Shown: positions 5,941 to 8,451 of the stretch, piece by piece | Position numbering within the stretch: the first letter of the stretch is position 1 | Layout: each line of letters begins with the position of its first letter | Assembly: GCA_937951695.1 (NCBI GenBank) | Contig: CALFBL010000198.1 | Location: 1-8,451 of the forward strand | Source: an uncultured Granulosicoccaceae bacterium | Lineage (GTDB): Bacteria > Pseudomonadota > Gammaproteobacteria > Granulosicoccales > Granulosicoccaceae | Length of the DNA: 8,451 bases | Direction: 5' to 3' | Translations under genes and position numbers: made by a program | The notes under the pieces: generated by a model | What the model was told of the DNA's origin: nothing | The model's input: the letters and a program-made list of their open reading frames with translations, nothing else | Databases searched by the model: none

Positions 5941-6465
5941 TCAAACACTCTTTTTCGGGGCGATGACCATGACCATCTGGCGACCTTCGAGCTTTGGAAA
6001 CTGCTCGACCACGCCGTATTCTTCCAAATCCTTCTCAACCCGCTTTAACAGCTGCGCGCCGAGCTCTCGGTGCGCCATCTCACGACCTCTAAACCGTAGT
6101 GTGATTTTGGTTTTGTCGCCGTTTTCCAAAAATCTCACCAAATTCCGCATTTTCACCCCGTAGTCACCGTCTTCGGTGCCGGGCCGGAACTTGATTTCCT
6201 TGATTTGAACCGTTTTCTGCTTTTTCTTAGCCGAATTCTGGCGCTTGCTCATTTCGAACTTGAAACGCCCATGATCCATGATTTTACATACAGGTGGTTC
6301 GGCGTTCGGTGAAATCTCGACCAAGTCCAAACTCACGCCCTTGGCGTGGGCAATGGCGTCATCGATCTTGACAACACCGATCTGCTCACCGTCCTGGCCG
6401 ATTAGCCGAACTTCGGAAGCGGTGATTTCTTCGTTCTTCCGATTGATCTTTTTATTTGCTGAAAT
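5941..6465 (-). CDS. infC: translation initiation factor IF-3
   Basis: This 174-residue factor (E. coli 180) binds the 30S subunit, prevents premature 50S joining and checks start-codon and initiator-tRNA pairing. The N-terminal domain (about 1-75) contains EVRLIGQDGEQIGVV and LDLVEISPNAEPPVCKIMD. A lysine-rich linker (KKKQKT) leads to the C-terminal domain, with KEIKFRPGTEDGDY (89-102), RFLENGDKTKITLRFRGREM (111-130) and the end GRQMVMVIAPKK. The correct start is the ATT at 6463-6465, eight bases after a strong GGAGG (6474-6478). No ATG or GTG lies between it and residue 44. Starting at the internal GTG (6334-6336) would remove 43 conserved residues. It follows the thrS stop by 3 nt. Confidence 0.96.
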   Translation of the reverse strand: MSANKKINRKNEEITASEVRLIGQDGEQIGVVKIDDAIAHAKGVSLDLVEISPNAEPPVCKIMDHGRFKFEMSKRQNSAKKKQKTVQIKEIKFRPGTEDGDYGVKMRNLVRFLENGDKTKITLRFRGREMAHRELGAQLLKRVEKDLEEYGVVEQFPKLEGRQMVMVIAPKKSV

Positions 6466-6478
6466 ACGTTATTCCTCC
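6463..6478 (-). promoter_or_regulatory. infC: infC ribosome binding site and AUU start codon
   Basis: GGAGG (6474-6478) lies inside the last thrS codons, followed by eight bases and the codon ATT at 6463-6465. AUU initiation is the known basis of IF3 autoregulation in E. coli: IF3 discriminates against the non-canonical start of its own mRNA. The reading frame upstream is closed by the thrS TAA two codons earlier, so ATT is the only usable start giving the complete N-terminal domain. Confidence 0.9.
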
Positions 6479-8394
6479 ACTGCAATCATTGCCCGAGTGG
6501 CAATTTCTGTCAGTAATTTTTGCTGGATACTATTGATTGACAAGGTACCAAGATCCTTGCCATTGCGCGTACGCACAGCGATTTCGCGATTAGCAACCTC
6601 TCGTTCCCCAGCAACCAGTAAATACGGGACGCGCTCAAGCGTCCACTCGCGAATTTTAAAGCCGATCTTCTCGTTGCGCAAATCAGTTTCGATCCTGATT
6701 CCACTATTTTGCATAATTTCGGCCACTTCCTCAACGTAAGCGGCGTGTTTGTCCGTGATATTCAGCAAAACAGCCTGAACTGGCGACAGCCATAGTGGTA
6801 ATCGACCTTCGTGGTGCTCTATTAATATGCCAATGAAGCGCTCGAACGATCCGATGGTGGCGCGATGCAACATAACTGGCACCTGCTTCTCTCCGGTTTC
6901 GGCGACAAAACTGGCATCCAGACGGCCCGGCATGGAGAAATCCACCTGCATGGTGCCGCACTGCCAAACCCGACCGATGCAGTCGCGTAGGGAAAATTCG
7001 ATTTTCGGCCCGTAGAACGCACCTTCACCGGGTAATTCTTCCCAAGGAAGCCCGGCAGAATCAAGAGCCACCGCCAAGGCCTTCTCTGCCCGGTCCCATG
7101 CCTCATCGCTACCGACCCGCTCTGGTGGGCGGGTGGACAAACGATAAATGATGTCGGTAAAGCCAAAATCGTTGTACACCTTGTGCAGGAATTTAATGAA
7201 TTTCGCCACTTCAGCCTGAATGTCTTTCTCGGCGCAAAAAATATGACCATCGTCTTGAGTAAAGGCTCGTACGCGCATGATTCCGTGTAGGGCGCCAGAC
7301 ATCTCGTTTCTGTGGCAGGAACCGAATTCCGCGTATCGCAATGGCAGGTCGCGGTAACTTTTCAGCCCCTGATTGAACACCTGTACGTGGCACGGGCAAT
7401 TCATCGGCTTCACCGCATAGCGCCGGTCTTCGGTTTCCACGTTGAACATGTTGTCGCCAAATTTGTCGGCGTGCCCACTTTTCTCCCACAAGCTGTAATC
7501 GACGATCTGCGGGGTTCTGATTTCCTGATACCCATCCTCTACCTGGCGCGTGCGCATATACTGCTCCACCGCCTGGTAGATAGCCCAGCCGCGCGGATGC
7601 CAGAACACCATCCCTGGCGCTTCTTCCTGCAGATGAAACAGATCCAGCTGCTTGCCGAGTTTTCGGTGATCGCGCTTCTCCGCTTCGGCCAAATTGTGCA
7701 GATGCGCTTTAAGCGCCTTTTTATCGGTGAAAGCGGTACCGTAGATGCGCTGCAGCATCTGGTTATTCGCATCGGCTCGCCAATAGGCGCCGGCGAGTTT
7801 GGTGAGCTTGAACGCGTTCAGTACTTGGGTGTTCGGTACGTGCGGGCCACGACATAAATCGGTGAAGTCGCCCTGCTTGTATAAGGTGAGCGTCTCATCA
7901 CCGGGAATGCTGTCGATGATCTCGCACTTGAAATCTTCACCGAGATCGTTAAAAAACGCCTTAGCCTCGTCGCGAGTCACCACGATGCGCTCAATCTTAT
8001 CGCCAGCGCTCGCCAGTTCCGTCATACGCTTTTCTATGGCTTCAAAGTCCTCCGGTGTGAATGAACGATCGTAAGCAAAGTCGTAATAGAAGCCGTCATC
8101 GACCACTGGCCCGATGGTAACTTGCGCTTCGGGATAGAGTTGTTTGACCGCTTGAGCGAGCAGATGAGCGGTGGAGTGACGCACCAGCGCAAGGGCTTCA
8201 TCGCTTTTGTTGGTGACAATAGCCAGTTTTGCATCTTGTTCGATAATGTGGCTGGTGTCGACCAAAGTGCCATCAACTACCCCAGCAAGGGCGGCTTTCG
8301 CAAGGCCTGCACCAATGTCAGCGGCAACATCAAAGACGGTGACGGAGTTGGCGAAGTGACGGGCACTGCCGTCGGGCAGAGTAATCTGGGGCAT
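6469..8394 (-). CDS. thrS: threonine--tRNA ligase
   Basis: This 641-residue cytoplasmic homodimeric class II enzyme (E. coli 642) charges tRNA-Thr and hydrolyses mischarged Ser-tRNA-Thr. Domains: TGS at about 1-60; the editing domain at about 65-225 with H73 and H77 in HSTAHLL and C181 and H185 in CRGPH; the catalytic core at about 245-535; and the anticodon-binding domain at about 540-640. The three zinc ligands that recognise threonine are visible: C333 (MNCPCH), H384 (DDGHIF) and H510 (MLHRA), with motif 2 Arg362 in CHRNE. The editing site is complete. The ATG at 8392-8394 gives a family-like N-terminus, MPQITLPDGS. The Shine-Dalgarno is weak (AAAAAG). It is the first gene of the minus-strand cluster seen here; infC follows after 3 nt. 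Confidence 0.98.
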   Translation of the reverse strand: MPQITLPDGSARHFANSVTVFDVAADIGAGLAKAALAGVVDGTLVDTSHIIEQDAKLAIVTNKSDEALALVRHSTAHLLAQAVKQLYPEAQVTIGPVVDDGFYYDFAYDRSFTPEDFEAIEKRMTELASAGDKIERIVVTRDEAKAFFNDLGEDFKCEIIDSIPGDETLTLYKQGDFTDLCRGPHVPNTQVLNAFKLTKLAGAYWRADANNQMLQRIYGTAFTDKKALKAHLHNLAEAEKRDHRKLGKQLDLFHLQEEAPGMVFWHPRGWAIYQAVEQYMRTRQVEDGYQEIRTPQIVDYSLWEKSGHADKFGDNMFNVETEDRRYAVKPMNCPCHVQVFNQGLKSYRDLPLRYAEFGSCHRNEMSGALHGIMRVRAFTQDDGHIFCAEKDIQAEVAKFIKFLHKVYNDFGFTDIIYRLSTRPPERVGSDEAWDRAEKALAVALDSAGLPWEELPGEGAFYGPKIEFSLRDCIGRVWQCGTMQVDFSMPGRLDASFVAETGEKQVPVMLHRATIGSFERFIGILIEHHEGRLPLWLSPVQAVLLNITDKHAAYVEEVAEIMQNSGIRIETDLRNEKIGFKIREWTLERVPYLLVAGEREVANREIAVRTRNGKDLGTLSINSIQQKLLTEIATRAMIAVEE

Positions 8395-8414
8395 ACTTTT
8401 TATAGCGCTCAGTG

Positions 8415-8435
8415 GTGGCTCTTACGATGGGCCAC
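8415..8435 (-). promoter_or_regulatory. small leader hairpin with CGU loop upstream of thrS
   Basis: On the minus strand, GTGGC (8431-8435) pairs with GCCAC (8415-8419) around an 11-nt loop, CCATCGTAAGA. The loop's CGT falls 32-30 bases before the thrS ATG. E. coli ThrRS represses its own translation by binding a leader hairpin that imitates the tRNA-Thr anticodon arm with a CGU loop. The position and loop triplet fit that idea, but the loop is longer than a tRNA's seven bases and the rest of the leader is cut off at the window edge. Confidence 0.35.
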
Positions 8436-8451
8436 GTGTTGGGCAATATCA

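Noticed and set aside
1..8451. CRISPR arrays, insertion sequences, rRNA or tRNA genes, toxin-antitoxin or defence genes
   Set aside because: No repeat-spacer pattern, transposase motif, tRNA cloverleaf or such protein family is visible on either strand.

Overview
The window reads as a gammaproteobacterial chromosome segment. Most of it is the conserved translation cluster thrS-infC-rpmI-rplT-pheS-pheT-ihfA, all on the minus strand and in the same order as in Escherichia coli. Protein lengths and active-site residues match the E. coli proteins closely, including an AUU start codon for infC. The sequence does not identify a genus. No previously undescribed multi-gene system is visible; what is unusual lies in the accessory left end and in the non-coding regulatory segments.

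Layout. Positions 1-1052 hold two plus-strand genes outside the conserved block: a TetR-family repressor (39-605) and a 68-residue ribosomal protein L31 (846-1052). An 18-bp operator-like sequence lies in the tetR promoter at 11-28. A closely related copy (15 of 18 bases) forms the core of a perfect 36-bp palindrome at 629-664. Positions 1053-1237 are a convergent gap with no convincing gene or terminator. Positions 1238-8394 carry the minus-strand cluster: ihfA, pheT, pheS, rplT, rpmI, infC and thrS, in plus-strand order. Transcription runs from thrS towards ihfA.

How the genes work together. ThrRS and PheRS charge tRNAs, IF3 controls start-codon fidelity, L35 and L20 assemble the large subunit, and IHF alpha is a nucleoid protein. 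Within the cluster the joints are tight: 3 nt between thrS and infC, 12 nt between rpmI and rplT, 27 nt between pheS and pheT, and 3 nt between pheT and ihfA. There are two larger gaps, and each contains an intrinsic-terminator-like hairpin. The 253-nt infC-rpmI gap holds one terminator plus further foldable segments and is a candidate L20 autoregulatory leader. The rplT-pheS gap holds a strong terminator overlapped by a 17-codon Phe-rich ORF in the position where E. coli has pheM. Upstream of thrS, a small hairpin exposes CGU 30-32 nt before the start codon, a possible tRNA-Thr anticodon mimic.
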